From positions 1-64,000 of the forward strand of contig VBOW01000017.1 of NCBI GenBank assembly GCA_005893275.1: 64,000 nucleotides of DNA, written 5' to 3'. The position numbers were made by a program, and so were the translations under genes. Positions 46,315 to 55,111 of the stretch are shown piece after piece (positions within the stretch are counted from its first letter, which is position 1; the number at the start of each line of letters is the position of its first letter). The notes below the pieces were generated by a model. The model ran no database searches. It was not told the origin of the DNA and saw only the letters and a list, made by a program, of their open reading frames with translations. The stretch comes from Candidatus Eisenbacteria bacterium. GTDB taxonomy: Bacteria; Eisenbacteria; RBG-16-71-46; SZUA-252.

Positions 46315-47208
46315 ATGCCAGCGAACCGAAGCCGCCTGCCGAGCTTCTTCGTCGTCACGCTGGGGCTCGTCTTCGTGCTCGTGGTTTGGGGCGGAATCGT
46401 CCGGCTCAGTGGCTCGGGGCTCGCGATCCCCGACTGGCCCCTCGCGCACGGGGGCGTCCTGCCCAAGCAGGAGACGCGGGTGATGATCGAGTACATCCAC
46501 CGCGTTCTCGCCATGACGGTGGGCGTCTTCACCCTGGGGCTCGCGATCGCGGTCTATGCGATCCCGCGCTACCGCGCCCCGCTCGGAGGTATGATGGCCG
46601 TCGCGCTCGTGACGCTCGTGGTCCAGATCGTCATGGGCGGACGCGTGGTCCTGGAGGAGCTTCGCGTCCAGCGGGTGGTGGCCCATCTCCTGCTCGCGTT
46701 TCTCTTCTTCGCGATCCTTCTCCGGATGACGCTTCGCGCCCAGGATCTCGATCGCGGCCCAGGGGAGAAGGGCGTGGTCCAGGGGACCAGGGGGCTCAGA
46801 GCTTGGAGCCACGCCGCGGCGGGTCTGGTGTTCGTGCAGGCCGGGCTCGGCGGATGGGTCTCCTCGTCGGGAGCGGGGCTCTCGTGCCCCGATTTTCCTA
46901 CCTGCCAGGGGTCCTGGTTCCCCAGAATGGAGGGGCTCGTGGGAATTCATTACGCACATAGGCTCGGCGCCTACGTGGTCTTTGCCGCGGTGCTCGGGCT
47001 CTTGATCCGCGCGGCTTCGGCGCCGCTTCCCCCTCGGGCGAGGTGGCCGCTGCGGATCGCGGGGGTGCTGGTGGCCTTACAGATGCTGCTCGGAATCGGC
47101 AACGTGGTGCTGGGGCTGCCCCTGGCGGTCAGCGCGGGGCATCTGGCGACCGCGCTCGCGCTGTTCGGAACCCTGCTGGTCGCGAACCATGAGCTTGCCC
47201 GTCTCTAG
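46315..47208 (+). CDS. ctaA: Haem A synthase
   Basis: A 297-aa CtaA/Cox15 membrane protein with eight helices. Conserved segments: GGIVRLSGSGLAIPDWPL, EYIHRVLAM, a Cys-containing loop GLSCPDFPTCQGSW and HYAHRLGAYV. Converts haem O to haem A for CoxA. Its end overlaps ctaB by 20 bases. Confidence 0.93.
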   Translation: MPANRSRLPSFFVVTLGLVFVLVVWGGIVRLSGSGLAIPDWPLAHGGVLPKQETRVMIEYIHRVLAMTVGVFTLGLAIAVYAIPRYRAPLGGMMAVALVTLVVQIVMGGRVVLEELRVQRVVAHLLLAFLFFAILLRMTLRAQDLDRGPGEKGVVQGTRGLRAWSHAAAGLVFVQAGLGGWVSSSGAGLSCPDFPTCQGSWFPRMEGLVGIHYAHRLGAYVVFAAVLGLLIRAASAPLPPRARWPLRIAGVLVALQMLLGIGNVVLGLPLAVSAGHLATALALFGTLLVANHELARL

Positions 47209-48067
47209 CTATCTCCAGCTCACCAAGCCGCGCATCGTCCTCCTGGTGCTCGTCACGGCTCTCGCGTCTCTCGTGATGGAGGGATCGCTGCTTCAAAGAC
47301 CCTGGCGGTTCCTGCTCGTGCTAACCGCGATCACCATGGTGGCCGGCTCCGCGAACGCGTTCAACCAGTACTTCGAGCGGGATCTCGACGCCCAGATGGC
47401 GCGGACGCGCACCCGCAGACCGCTCCCTTTGAATCAGATGCTCCCCAGGAACGCGCTCTTCTTCGCGATCGCCCTCGGAATCCTCTCGGTCGCGCTTCTC
47501 TTCTGGGTCGGGAGCGGGCTCAGCGCCTGGCTCGCGCTCGGGACGATCCTCTTCTACGGTTTCGGCTATACGCTCTGGCTCAAGCCGCGCACCGTCCACA
47601 ACATCGTGATCGGCGGGGCGGCGGGAGCCATGGGCCCCGTGATCGCGTGGGCGGCGGCCAGCGGCGGCTTGGGACTCGCTCCCATCCTTCTCTTCCTCGT
47701 GATCTTCCTCTGGACGCCGCCTCACTTCTGGGCGCTCGCGCTTTGCGTCAAGGAGGACTACCGGAAGGTCCGCATCCCGATGCTCCCGCTCGTGCGGGGG
47801 GACGCGGAGACCTACCGCCAAATCGAGATCTACAGCGTCGTGCTGGTCGCCCTCACCCTGGCGATGCCTTTCTTGCGCACAGGCGGCCTCCTCTACGCCC
47901 TCCTGGCCCTCGGTTTGGGGGGCGTCTTCGTCTGGAAGGCCGTCCGGGCCCGGCGGCTCGCGACCGTGCGCTCGGCGTGGGAGGTATTCGGGTTTTCGAT
48001 CCTGTATCTGTTCGTTCTCTTCCTCGGGCTCATCGCCGACGCGATCTGGCGAATCCCGATCCTCTGA
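47189..48067 (+). CDS. ctaB: Haem O synthase (protohaem farnesyltransferase)
   Basis: A 292-aa UbiA-superfamily membrane protein. Prenyl-diphosphate motifs NAFNQYFERDLDAQMARTR and the KEDYRKVRIPMLP loop, TPPHFWALAL. Adds farnesyl to haem B. Followed 10 bases later by the cox11 gene. Confidence 0.94.
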   Translation: MSLPVSSYLQLTKPRIVLLVLVTALASLVMEGSLLQRPWRFLLVLTAITMVAGSANAFNQYFERDLDAQMARTRTRRPLPLNQMLPRNALFFAIALGILSVALLFWVGSGLSAWLALGTILFYGFGYTLWLKPRTVHNIVIGGAAGAMGPVIAWAAASGGLGLAPILLFLVIFLWTPPHFWALALCVKEDYRKVRIPMLPLVRGDAETYRQIEIYSVVLVALTLAMPFLRTGGLLYALLALGLGGVFVWKAVRARRLATVRSAWEVFGFSILYLFVLFLGLIADAIWRIPIL

Positions 48068-48077
48068 GAGGCTCCCC

Positions 48078-48653
48078 GTGAAGCGGCCGAGCAATGCCCT
48101 CCTTGGGGTCGCGATGGGCCTTCTCGTGCTTCTGATGTTCTCCTTTGCCTACGCGAACGTGCCGCTCTTCAAACTCTTTTGCGAGCGGTTCGGTCTGGGC
48201 GGGGCAGGGAAGGCGAGGATGAAAGGAGGATCCCCGCCGGTCATGTCGAGCACCACGGGGCCGATCGAGTCGCGGAACATCACGGTGACCTTGATGGGAA
48301 TCTCGGCGAGCGGCCTTCCGATTCGGTTCCGCCCGTCCGTTCCCTCGGTCGTCACGAACCCCGGCAGACCGGTGCACCTCTCCTATGTGTTCACGAACAT
48401 GAGCGACGACTCCGTCTTCTTCCGCGCGGTGCATTCGATCGTGCCGCAGAAAGCCGCGCGCGAGTTTCAGCTCATCCAGTGCTTCTGCTTCGAGGATCAG
48501 ACGCTGGGGCCGCGCGAATCCCGCACGCTCCCGGTTTATTTCGCGCTCTCGCCCCGCATGCCGCCCGAGATCGAGGAGATGTCGCTCTCGTACACGCTTT
48601 TCCCGAGGGATCCGAAGAAGAAGCTGCCGGTGCCTGCGGCGGGGGCGAACTGA
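48078..48653 (+). CDS. ctaG: CtaG/Cox11 copper-insertion chaperone
   Basis: A 191-aa protein with one N-terminal membrane helix and an immunoglobulin-like domain with the Cu(I) motif QCFCFEDQTLGP. Cox11 proteins deliver copper to the CuB site of subunit I. Last gene of the respiratory cluster. No gene for cytochrome oxidase subunit III lies nearby. Confidence 0.92.
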   Translation: MKRPSNALLGVAMGLLVLLMFSFAYANVPLFKLFCERFGLGGAGKARMKGGSPPVMSSTTGPIESRNITVTLMGISASGLPIRFRPSVPSVVTNPGRPVHLSYVFTNMSDDSVFFRAVHSIVPQKAAREFQLIQCFCFEDQTLGPRESRTLPVYFALSPRMPPEIEEMSLSYTLFPRDPKKKLPVPAAGAN

Positions 48654-48692
48654 GGGAAGCAGGCTTCGGGGCCGCGCCTTAGGGCCCGCGGG

Positions 48693-49682
48693 CTACCGCG
48701 CGGCGCCGGAATAGATCGCGATGACGGCCCGAAGGAGCTTCAGGGCCTCCGGCTTTTTCCTCTGGAACGAGTTTCGGCCTATGATGGAGCCGAAGCCGCC
48801 GCCGTCGCGGATCGCGCGGGCCTCGTTCAACAACTCCTCGTCGTTTTCCTTCTTCGCGCCCCCCGAGAAGATCACGATGCGCCGTCCGTCGAACGAGGAC
48901 TGCACCACGTGCCGCACCCGATCGGCCAGCGTCGCCACGGGGATCGCGTTTTTCTCGTAAGCTTTCCGCGCCTCCTCCTGTTCGATGTGCTCGGTTGGAA
49001 GCTTCACCTTGAGGATGTGGGCGCCGAGCTGGGCGGCGATGTGGGCGGCGTAGGCGACGACGTCGATGCCGGTCTCGCCCGCCTTGCTTATGCTGGACCC
49101 GCGCGGATAGCTCCAGATCACGACGGCGAGGCCGAATCGCTTGGCTTCCTCCGCCATCGCCCGGATCTGCTCGTACATTCTCTGGGCGTGGGCGGACCCC
49201 GGGTAGATCGTGAACCCGATCGCGCAGCAGCCAAGGCGGAGCGCGTCACTCACGCCGGCGGTTACCGCGGAGATCGGATCCTTTTCGTCGTGGAGGACGT
49301 CGTGATTATTCAATTTCAGAATGAGTGGGATCTCCCCCGCGAATTCCGCCGCCCCCGCCTCGATGAACCCGAGCGGGGCGGCATAGGCGTTGCACCCCGC
49401 CTCGATGGCCAGCTCGAAGTGGAATCGCGGATCGTATCCCGCGGGGTTCGAGGAGAAGGACCGTGCGGGGCCGTGCTCGAACCCTTGGTCCACCGGAAGA
49501 ATGACGAGCCTTCCGGTGCCCGCGAGCGCGCCGTGGTTCAAGAGACGCGCGATGTTCGTCTTGGTCCCCGGGTTGTCGGAGCTGTACCAGGAGAGGATCT
49601 CTCGGACCCGCTCGGTGGAGCGGCGCGTCCCCGCCGCTTGCGCGGCGGACGCTTTCGGTGCCAGGACCGTCTCAGGATTCAT
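48693..49682 (-). CDS. fba: Class I fructose-bisphosphate aldolase (DhnA type)
   Basis: A 329-aa archaeal-type class I aldolase of the DhnA/FbaB family. Schiff-base Lys in ILKVKLPTEH, phosphate motif FSGGAKKEND, and VILPVDQGFEHG. Cleaves fructose-1,6-bisphosphate reversibly. ATG 49682 preferred to the longer ORF (to 50129), which would run into glk. It is the last gene of the sugar operon, 43 bases after glk. Confidence 0.93.
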   Translation of the reverse strand: MNPETVLAPKASAAQAAGTRRSTERVREILSWYSSDNPGTKTNIARLLNHGALAGTGRLVILPVDQGFEHGPARSFSSNPAGYDPRFHFELAIEAGCNAYAAPLGFIEAGAAEFAGEIPLILKLNNHDVLHDEKDPISAVTAGVSDALRLGCCAIGFTIYPGSAHAQRMYEQIRAMAEEAKRFGLAVVIWSYPRGSSISKAGETGIDVVAYAAHIAAQLGAHILKVKLPTEHIEQEEARKAYEKNAIPVATLADRVRHVVQSSFDGRRIVIFSGGAKKENDEELLNEARAIRDGGGFGSIIGRNSFQRKKPEALKLLRAVIAIYSGAAR

Positions 49683-49725
49683 CGGCGCCAGTATAGTCCG
49701 GCGATTCGACGAGGGGCAAGCCCTC

Positions 49726-50712
49726 TCAGGCTTCCGCGATCGCGGCGTAGCGGGCGGCGCCCAGGAGGGCCGTGCGCTCGTTTCGAATGACCCATACGGG
49801 GATCGAAGCGAGGAGCGGGCGCAGATGGTCCTTGTCCCGGAACGCCTCGAGGAAAATGTCCCAGTGGAGGGCCGGCAGGATCTTGGGCGCGATTCCTCCA
49901 CCCAGGTAGATTCCGGCCCACGCCAGGGCGCGCAGGGCCAAGTTGCCGGCCTCGGCGCCGTAGACGCCCACGAAGAGCCGAAGCGCGTCCTCGCACGCGC
50001 GGCAGGCTCGCTCCATGCCGAGCCGGCTGACGTGGCCGGCCGGCCCGTCCTCGCCGCCTTCGGCGACATGCCGCGCCCACACCGCGGACTCCCCGCGCTC
50101 CTCGTGGAACAGCTCCGCCACCGCGGCAAGGCCCGGGCCCGAGAGAATCCGCTCGTAGCTCACGCGGCCATAGCGGGCGCGGAACGCGCGGAAGACGCGC
50201 AGCTCGTCGTCCGTGCGCGGCGCGAAATCGGCGTGTCCCGCTTCGGAGGGGACCGGAACAAGATCGCCTCGCACGCGCACCAGGATGGATTCGCCGAGCC
50301 CGGTGCCGGCCGCCACGAGAGCGGAGTTGCTCTCATCGTCGCGTTGCCCGGGCTGAATCGTCTCGAGCTCGTTCGGCTCGAGCGCCGCGAGCCCATAGCC
50401 GTTCGCCACGAGGTCGTTGATGAGATGGACGCGCTTCAGCTTGAGCTTCCGGGCGAGGTGCGCCGCCTCGATGGTCCACCCCAGGTGGGTCACGCGGGCG
50501 CGGTTTTTCACGACCGGCCCCGCGACGCCGAAGCAGGCCGCCGCGGCGTGGCCGGGGTGGCGGGAGCCGTAATCCTCGAGCAGCGCCTCGAGCGAGGGAT
50601 ATCCGTCGTTCCGGATGTGCTCCACCGCAAGCGGGGGACCGAGCCCCCCGTTGCGAAGCTCGAATTGGGCGACGTAGGTTTTGGTCCCGCCGACGTCGCC
50701 GGCCAGGATCAC
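49726..50712 (-). CDS. glk: Glucokinase
   Basis: A 328-aa glucokinase. N-terminal phosphate motif AGDVGGTKTYV, hexokinase-like ND in HLINDLVANGYG, VAAGTGLGESIL and YLGGGIAPK. Phosphorylates glucose with ATP, feeding zwf and pgi. Starts with GTG after GAGGAG, overlapping the pgl stop (GTGA). Confidence 0.93.
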   Translation of the reverse strand: MILAGDVGGTKTYVAQFELRNGGLGPPLAVEHIRNDGYPSLEALLEDYGSRHPGHAAAACFGVAGPVVKNRARVTHLGWTIEAAHLARKLKLKRVHLINDLVANGYGLAALEPNELETIQPGQRDDESNSALVAAGTGLGESILVRVRGDLVPVPSEAGHADFAPRTDDELRVFRAFRARYGRVSYERILSGPGLAAVAELFHEERGESAVWARHVAEGGEDGPAGHVSRLGMERACRACEDALRLFVGVYGAEAGNLALRALAWAGIYLGGGIAPKILPALHWDIFLEAFRDKDHLRPLLASIPVWVIRNERTALLGAARYAAIAEA

Positions 50713-51491
50713 CGGCGCTCCTCTTCGAGCGCCTGCGCGGTGGTCCGGGGGAGGCGCCCCGCTGCGCCTCGGTCGAGAAGCCAAATCACCTCGCCGTTCG
50801 CGGGCGAAACGCGCGCGGCTGGGGTCGGCTCCTCACCCTCGCCGGGAGCGAGCGTCCGCTGGACCGCAATCGCCTTTTCCTTGCCCGCGACGAGAAAGAC
50901 AATGCGGCGCGCGGCGTTCAGGAGCCTGTAGGTCACGGTGGCCCGCATTCCCTGGAGCGCCTCGATCCAGACCGCGACGACGAGGCGCGGCGGATCGTCC
51001 GGAATTCTCACGCCTGGGAAAAGAGAAGCCGTGTGCCCGTCTTCCCCCAGGCCCAGGTATACGAGATCGAAGGATGGATCGGCCGGGGGCGGGGCGGCGA
51101 AGCGCGCGCGGATGAGCGCCTCGTAGCGCCGGGCCGCCAGCTCGAGATCGGATGCCTCGCCCCGGATCCGGTATGTGCGGGGCGCCTGGAGCCCGAGCGG
51201 CTCGAGCAGCGTTCGGAACGCGAGGCCGGAATTCGATTCCGGATGATCCTGGGGAACCGGACGCTCGTCGCCGAAATAGCACTCGATGGAGTTCCAATCG
51301 ATCCGGCTTCTCGTCGGCTCGGAAGCGAGGATCCGGTACAGGGGCTCCGGCGTCGTCCCGCCGGAAAGGAGGATGCGTCGCGGCCTCTCGGGCGTCGCTC
51401 CCGCGACCGCCGCAATCAGCTCCTCGGCGGCGACGCGGGCCACCTCATCCCGGTCCGCGAGGATCCGCACGTGCGCGTTGGAGTCTTTCAT
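50709..51491 (-). CDS. pgl: 6-Phosphogluconolactonase
   Basis: A 260-aa DevB-type lactonase: ILLSGGTTPEPLYRIL and YLGLGEDGHTASLFPG are signatures. Hydrolyses the Zwf product. ATG overlaps opcA's stop (ATGA). Confidence 0.93.
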   Translation of the reverse strand: MKDSNAHVRILADRDEVARVAAEELIAAVAGATPERPRRILLSGGTTPEPLYRILASEPTRSRIDWNSIECYFGDERPVPQDHPESNSGLAFRTLLEPLGLQAPRTYRIRGEASDLELAARRYEALIRARFAAPPPADPSFDLVYLGLGEDGHTASLFPGVRIPDDPPRLVVAVWIEALQGMRATVTYRLLNAARRIVFLVAGKEKAIAVQRTLAPGEGEEPTPAARVSPANGEVIWLLDRGAAGRLPRTTAQALEEERR

Positions 51492-52627
51492 TCGACCTTC
51501 CACTCCTTCATCAGCCGTTCGGCCAGGCGGGACGCGCCTTCCAACGATCGGTTCGACGTGTGCCGATGGATCTCGCCCACGATGCACGCCGCGAATTCCC
51601 GGTAGTCGAAGGGCACCTCGGTCCGGCGGGCGCGCGGCGCGCGGGTCACGATCGTGGCGGTCGCCTCGCGCCCTTGGTGGGTGAATTCCAGATCCAGCGG
51701 ATGGGGCTCCTCGGCCTGGATTCGAATACGCTCCAGCGCCCGGCCCTCTCCGCGCCGATCTCCGGTCATGGCGACGAGCACATCCCCCGACCCCGAACGA
51801 AACACGAGGCCCTTCGAGCTCGCCCCGGCGGGCGCCCAGGAGAGGCGCGACGCCAGCCATCCGGCGAGAAGCCACGCGGGGGGAGGAGGAAATCCCGAGC
51901 CCGCAAACCCGATCTCGACCCGCCGCACGGTCCCCAGGGCCGGAAGGTATTCCTTCGTGTCGAACACCTCGGCAAGGACCTGCCGCCAGGGGGTGAGCCG
52001 CGCCCAGGCGAGATCGTGGACCTTCCCGGAGCCTTTCCGCTCGATAAGATTCCACACGTCACGCTCTCTGCCCGGCTCCTTGAGGCAGCTGTCTTCCAGG
52101 ATGAGGTCCGCCAAGTCCATCAGCTCCGAGACCCACGGGAGGTCTTGATCCGGATTGAAGTCGAGAAGCACCGTCGGAAGATCGCCGATGAGAAGGGACC
52201 GGATCGCGCTGGGGATCAGCGGAGTCGACGCGGGATCGGATTGAACGATGACCTGCTCGCAGCAAACGAGTCCTCCTCCACCTCCTTCGCGGCGGTGGCA
52301 GAGGGCCCCGATTCGCGCGCGGATGCCGGCCCCCCGGGGCGCGGACCCCGCCCCGATCGAGAAGAGCCTTGAAGGATGGCGGCGCGTGACGTCCACGAGG
52401 ACCGGCATGAGCTTCGACTCGAGCCGGGGATCCAGCGGCACCACGAGGTTCGAGAGCGCCGCGCGGTAGATCGCGCCCGCCTGGGAGGGGGCGCTCTCCC
52501 CGGCGCGTTTCCACATCGTTCGCAGACCGCTTTCGATCGCCGTCGCGTCGAAGGGGCGGCTCCCGTCGGGGGCGTCGAGGAGATGTGTCTCAAACCGGTC
52601 GGAGGCGGGTGCGGAGGGCCCAGTCAT
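51488..52627 (-). CDS. opcA: OpcA, glucose-6-phosphate dehydrogenase assembly protein
   Basis: A 379-aa OpcA family protein, known from cyanobacteria and actinobacteria as an activator of Zwf. LLIGDLPTVLLDF and VHDLAWARLTPWRQVLAEVFD are typical. It lies between zwf and pgl with 4-base overlaps on both sides, supporting the role. Confidence 0.9.
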   Translation of the reverse strand: MTGPSAPASDRFETHLLDAPDGSRPFDATAIESGLRTMWKRAGESAPSQAGAIYRAALSNLVVPLDPRLESKLMPVLVDVTRRHPSRLFSIGAGSAPRGAGIRARIGALCHRREGGGGGLVCCEQVIVQSDPASTPLIPSAIRSLLIGDLPTVLLDFNPDQDLPWVSELMDLADLILEDSCLKEPGRERDVWNLIERKGSGKVHDLAWARLTPWRQVLAEVFDTKEYLPALGTVRRVEIGFAGSGFPPPPAWLLAGWLASRLSWAPAGASSKGLVFRSGSGDVLVAMTGDRRGEGRALERIRIQAEEPHPLDLEFTHQGREATATIVTRAPRARRTEVPFDYREFAACIVGEIHRHTSNRSLEGASRLAERLMKEWKVE

Positions 52628-54192
52628 AGCAGATACCAGTGATGGCGGTCTCGCCGGACCAATTCATCCGCCTCGGCCGGTCCCCAGGTTCCGGCCCGGT
52701 AGGTGAGGAGGGGAGGACCCTGGCCGGAGCTCCACGCGCCGAGGATCCCGTCCACGAATTCCCAGGCAAGCTCCACCTCGTCGCGCCTCGCGAACAGCGT
52801 CGAGTCGCCGAGATTGCAGTCGAGGAGAAGGCGTTCGTACGCGTCCGGCGGATCCTGGCCGAACGACGTGAGGTAGTAGAAATCCATCTGCACCGGGTCG
52901 ATATGGAGGGACTGGCCCGGCGTCTTCGATCCGAACGAAAGCGAGATTCCCTCGTCGGGCTGGATCCTCAGGCGAAGAACGTTGGCCTCGAGCGCTTCGC
53001 ATCCCGCCGAACGGAAGAGCGCGTACGGGGGATTGCGGAACACGATCGCGATCTCGGTCGCGCGCTTGGGAAGCCTCTTCCCGGTGCGCAGGTAGAAGGG
53101 CACGCCGGACCAGCGCCAGTTGTCCACTTTGATCCGGGCTGCCAGGAACGTTTCCGTTTGGGAGCGCGGATTCACGCCCGGCTCCTCGCGATACCCGGGA
53201 ACCGGCGCGCCGCCCACGGCGCCGGCCACGTACTGCGCCCGGACGGTGTCGCGGGCGACGATCTCGGGTTTCATGGGCCGGATGGTGCGCAGCACCTTGG
53301 CCTTCTCATCCCGCACCGAATCCGCGTCGAATCGCGCGGGGGGCTCCATCGCCGTGAGCGTGAGGAGCTGCATCATGTGATTCTGGAAGATGTCCCTCGT
53401 AATCCCGGCGCTGTCGAAATAGGCCGCGCGGCCTTCGACCCCGACCGATTCCGCGACCGTGATCTGCACCTGCTCGACGTAGCGGTTGTTCCAGAGCGGC
53501 TCGAAGATTCCGTTCCCGAGGCGGAAGACCAGGATGTTCTGGACGGTCTCCTTGCCGAGGTAATGGTCGATGCGGTAGATCTGGCTTTCGTGAAATACCG
53601 TGTGGACGAGCGCGTTCAGCTCGCGCGCGGTTCTCAAATCGCGCCCGAAGGGCTTCTCGATGATCACGCGCGACCAGGGAGACGATACGTCGGAGCGCTT
53701 CGCGCGCCGGGCAAGGCCCGCCTCTCCGATGTTGCGCACCAGGGCGGCGTATTCCGAGGGAGGGGTCGCGAAATAGAAGAGGCGGTTTCCGGGGATCCCC
53801 CGTTTCTCATCGAGATCGTTCAGGAGGCGTCCCAGAGCGCGGAAGGCCTCCGGGTCCTCGAAGGCGCCCGGCTGATAGAAGAGGGAACCGGCGAAGCGCT
53901 GCCACCCAGGAGAGGAGCCGTCCGAGCCCGCGACGGTCCGGCGCATGTCCTCGCGGAACGCGTCCGAATCGAGGCGCCGGCGGGCGAAGCCCACGATCGG
54001 GGTCTGGGGATGCAGGAGCTTCTGCTTCGAGAGCCGGAAGAGCGCCGGGATGAGCTTTCGGTGCGTGAGGTCGCCCGTGGCGCCGAACACGACGATGCAA
54101 CAGGGGTCGGCGGCCTTGAGGGTGACGCTCTCTTCGCGGAGGGGATTCGACGCCGCCTCGGAAGTCAGCGTGAGGCCACCGGGCGCGCTCAC
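52624..54192 (-). CDS. zwf: Glucose-6-phosphate 1-dehydrogenase
   Basis: A 522-aa G6PDH. NADP-binding VVFGATGDLTHRKLIPALF, the catalytic RIDHYLGKE, and the EKPFGRDL segment are present. First committed step of the oxidative pentose phosphate pathway. Coupled to gnd upstream (ATGA/GTGA) and opcA downstream. Confidence 0.96.
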   Translation of the reverse strand: MSAPGGLTLTSEAASNPLREESVTLKAADPCCIVVFGATGDLTHRKLIPALFRLSKQKLLHPQTPIVGFARRRLDSDAFREDMRRTVAGSDGSSPGWQRFAGSLFYQPGAFEDPEAFRALGRLLNDLDEKRGIPGNRLFYFATPPSEYAALVRNIGEAGLARRAKRSDVSSPWSRVIIEKPFGRDLRTARELNALVHTVFHESQIYRIDHYLGKETVQNILVFRLGNGIFEPLWNNRYVEQVQITVAESVGVEGRAAYFDSAGITRDIFQNHMMQLLTLTAMEPPARFDADSVRDEKAKVLRTIRPMKPEIVARDTVRAQYVAGAVGGAPVPGYREEPGVNPRSQTETFLAARIKVDNWRWSGVPFYLRTGKRLPKRATEIAIVFRNPPYALFRSAGCEALEANVLRLRIQPDEGISLSFGSKTPGQSLHIDPVQMDFYYLTSFGQDPPDAYERLLLDCNLGDSTLFARRDEVELAWEFVDGILGAWSSGQGPPLLTYRAGTWGPAEADELVRRDRHHWYLL

Positions 54193-55088
54193 GTGGTCTT
54201 CACCGCGTGCCCGCCGAACTTGTGCCGCAGGGCGGCGAGCACCTTCGCCTGAAACGAATCACTCTGGCGCGACCGGAACCGTGACTGGAGGGCGAGCATC
54301 AGGACCGGAGCCGGCACGGCGCGCTCGATCGACTCCATCACGGTCCACCGGCCCTCGCCCGAATCCTCGACGTAGCCGCCGACGTGCTCGAGATTCGGAT
54401 CGTCTTCGAACGCGCTCTCCGCAAGCTCGAGGAGCCAGGACCGGACGACGCTGCCGTGATTCCAGAGATCGGCGATCGACCGGAGGTCGAGCTTATAGGG
54501 CGAGGACTTCAGGAGCTCGAAGCCCTCGGCGTAGGCTTGCATCAAGCCGTACTCGATGCCGTTGTGGACCATCTTGGTGAAGTGCCCGGCGCCGCTTGCG
54601 CCGACCCGCGCGTAGCCGTCCTTCGGAGCCAGCGTCCGGAACAGCGGCTCGAGCCGCCTGCAGACGGCCTCCGGGCCTCCCACCATGAGACAGTAGCCGA
54701 TGGTCAGTCCCCAAATGCCGCCGGAGGTGCCGGCGTCGATGAAATCGATCTTCCTCTCGCCGAGCCAGGACGCCCGGCGCACGGAATCCTTGTAATAGGA
54801 ATTCCCGCCGTCGATGATCGCGTCCCCGGGCTTGAGCAGGGGGGCGACCTCCCGGATGACCTGCTCCGTCGCGTCTCCCGAAGGCACCATGGCCCAGACC
54901 GCGCGCGGGACGTCTCTAAGCTTCGAGACCAGGTCGGCGGGACTCGATGCGGCGATGGCCCCCTTGCCGGCCACCTCCTGAATCGCGTCGGCGGAATGGT
55001 TCCACGCCACGATCCGATGACCCCCATCGAGCAGGCGGAAGACCATGTTCTTGCCCATCCGCCCGAGCCCAATGAACCCGAGTTCCAT
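54189..55088 (-). CDS. gnd: 6-Phosphogluconate dehydrogenase (short form)
   Basis: A 299-aa decarboxylating dehydrogenase of the short (GndA/YqeC-like) class. Rossmann FIGLGRMGKNM, IDAGTSGGIWGLTIGYC and GHFTKMVHNGIEYGLMQAYAEG. The short form is usually NAD-dependent, but I cannot prove cofactor here. ATG 55088 after GGGGAGG; the ORF otherwise runs into tal. Confidence 0.92.
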   Translation of the reverse strand: MELGFIGLGRMGKNMVFRLLDGGHRIVAWNHSADAIQEVAGKGAIAASSPADLVSKLRDVPRAVWAMVPSGDATEQVIREVAPLLKPGDAIIDGGNSYYKDSVRRASWLGERKIDFIDAGTSGGIWGLTIGYCLMVGGPEAVCRRLEPLFRTLAPKDGYARVGASGAGHFTKMVHNGIEYGLMQAYAEGFELLKSSPYKLDLRSIADLWNHGSVVRSWLLELAESAFEDDPNLEHVGGYVEDSGEGRWTVMESIERAVPAPVLMLALQSRFRSRQSDSFQAKVLAALRHKFGGHAVKTT

Positions 55089-55111
55089 CAGAGCCTCCCC
55101 TGGGGTTTGGA

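Noticed and set aside
44716-46959. 747-codon minus-strand frame opposite coxA and ctaA
   Set aside because: Antisense of two clear membrane proteins; composition is His/Arg/Glu-rich with no domain.
48693-50129. 478-codon aldolase
   Set aside because: The N-terminal extension is glk in another frame; ATG 49682 matches DhnA-type length.
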